In this document: piece after piece, positions 63,187-64,000 of the stretch
Layout of the letters: every line of letters begins with the position of its first letter
How positions within the stretch are numbered: position 1 is the first letter of the stretch
From: Paenibacillus curdlanolyticus YK9
Lineage (GTDB): Bacteria; Bacillota; Bacilli; Paenibacillales; Paenibacillaceae
Reading direction: 5' to 3'
Assembly: GCF_000179615.1 (NCBI RefSeq)
Contig: NZ_AEDD01000004.1
Coordinates: forward strand, 62,001 to 126,000
Length of the DNA: 64,000 nucleotides
Position numbers and translations under genes: made by a program
The notes under the pieces: generated by a model
What the model was told of the DNA's origin: nothing
What the model saw: the letters and a program-made list of their open reading frames with translations, nothing else
Databases searched by the model: none

Positions 63187-64000
63187 GGCGATCACCTACC
63201 GTCTTAATGAATATTTCGTTCAAGGTCGGCTCCATAATTTCGAACCGTTCGATATCCGACTGGCTGATGGCATGGTTCAAAATGCGCTTCGCCGCCGCCT
63301 CCGACGCAATCCCGATCTCCGTCACATTCTCATGCTGCTTCACGTAACGAACGCCTTCGATCGAGTCCAGCCCCACCACTTCCTTACTTGTCGCCAGCAT
63401 AACACGCTCTCGCGGATACTCCTTCTTAATGTCCTTCACGCTGCCCTGCACGATCGGATTGGACCGGTGCATGATCGTGATGTTGCGGCACAGCTCCTCG
63501 ACATGCTCCATCCGGTGCGTGGAGAACAGGATCGTTTTGCCGGAATCACGCAGCCCCTTCACCGCTGTCTTCAGCAGCTCTACATTAACGGGATCGAGGC
63601 CGCTGAACGCTTCATCGAGAATGAGAATTTGCGGATCGTGAATGACGGCCGCGATGAACTGGATTTTCTGCTGATTGCCTTTAGACAGCTCCTCGACTCG
63701 CTTGTCGTAATACTCCATCACTTCGAATTGCTCCAGCCACTTGCGCAAGCTGCCTTCTGCCGCCTTCTTGTTCATCCCCCGCAGTCTTGCGAGGTAGATG
63801 AGCTGATCGGACACCTTCACCTTCGGGTACAGTCCGCGCTCCTCTGGCAAATAGCCGAGGTTATGCAGCTGCTCCTTGCTATATGGCTGCCCGTTATATT
63901 GAATCGATCCTTCATCGGGATAAATAAGGCCGAGCACCATGCGCATCGTTGTCGTTTTGCCCGCACCGTTGGCGCCCAGCAGACCGTAAATCTCGCCTTC
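63179..64000 (-). CDS. ABC exporter ATPase (NatA/YhaQ-like), N-terminus beyond window
   Basis: The frame is open through the window edge; 273 residues are visible. Walker A GLLGANGAGKTT is at the very start, so only ~35 residues are missing. Signature is read as ELSKGNQQK, Walker B ILILDEAFSGLDP (Ala in place of the more usual Pro), switch His FSTHRM. The last ~85 residues form the DUF4162-type C-terminal domain of this class. It overlaps the permease start by 8 bases. Confidence 0.9.
   Translation of the reverse strand, partial: EGEIYGLLGANGAGKTTTMRMVLGLIYPDEGSIQYNGQPYSKEQLHNLGYLPEERGLYPKVKVSDQLIYLARLRGMNKKAAEGSLRKWLEQFEVMEYYDKRVEELSKGNQQKIQFIAAVIHDPQILILDEAFSGLDPVNVELLKTAVKGLRDSGKTILFSTHRMEHVEELCRNITIMHRSNPIVQGSVKDIKKEYPRERVMLATSKEVVGLDSIEGVRYVKQHENVTEIGIASEAAAKRILNHAISQSDIERFEIMEPTLNEIFIKTVGDRHE

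Overview
The window looks like a chromosomal segment of a Gram-positive, Paenibacillus-like bacterium. The signs are Bacillus-type ribosome binding sites and sigma-A promoters, an MdxEFG-type maltodextrin transporter, a pullulanase with S-layer-homology anchors, a multidomain alpha-1,3-glucanase of the kind known from Paenibacillus and Bacillus circulans, and a very large NRPS/PKS operon. No tRNA, rRNA, CRISPR array, insertion sequence or phage gene was seen. Species assignment is inference.

Layout. 1-3.9 kb: end-truncated MFS exporter, divergent LacI-type regulator, AraC-type regulator and a lipoprotein esterase. 4-11.5 kb (minus strand): maltodextrin operon mdxE-mdxF-mdxG-alpha-amylase, followed by a chemoreceptor. 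11.8-46.7 kb (minus strand): one compact, translationally coupled operon of about 35 kb, in transcription order: (1) a FAAL-ACP-C-A-PCP-C-A-PCP synthetase, (2) a free malonyl transacylase, (3) a duplicated CPBP-fold membrane protein, (4) a KS-ACP-C-FkbH-PCP-C-A-PCP-C hybrid, (5) an A-PCP-C-A-PCP-C-A-PCP synthetase ending in a BtrH/C39-like domain instead of a thioesterase, (6) a type II thioesterase, (7-8) a two-gene ABC exporter. 47-50 kb: a 32-residue membrane protein and a three-gene ABC exporter with an attenuator-like leader. 50-60.5 kb: surface pullulanase, a 7TM-GGDEF lipoprotein and an alpha-1,3-glucanase. 60.8-64 kb: a signal-peptidase-like lipoprotein, a second small membrane protein related to the first, and an ABC-2 exporter cut by the window end.

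How it may work together. Two threads run through the window. The first is extracellular alpha-glucan use: pullulanase and alpha-1,3-glucanase outside, lipoprotein amylase and MdxE at the membrane, and MdxFG import, with cre-like and LacI-type operators at the promoters. The second is a lipo-peptide/polyketide pathway. From the A-domain residues I read Ser, Ser, (one unreduced malonate unit), (glycerate from FkbH), an unassigned residue, Thr, a Cys-like but altered pocket, and Gly. The same CAAACGTTTG operator core occurs at the maltodextrin and synthetase promoters, with related cores at pullulanase, suggesting one carbon-source regulator touches both threads. The most unusual elements are the FkbH domain sitting where an A domain should be, and the cysteine-protease-like domain fused to the last carrier protein.
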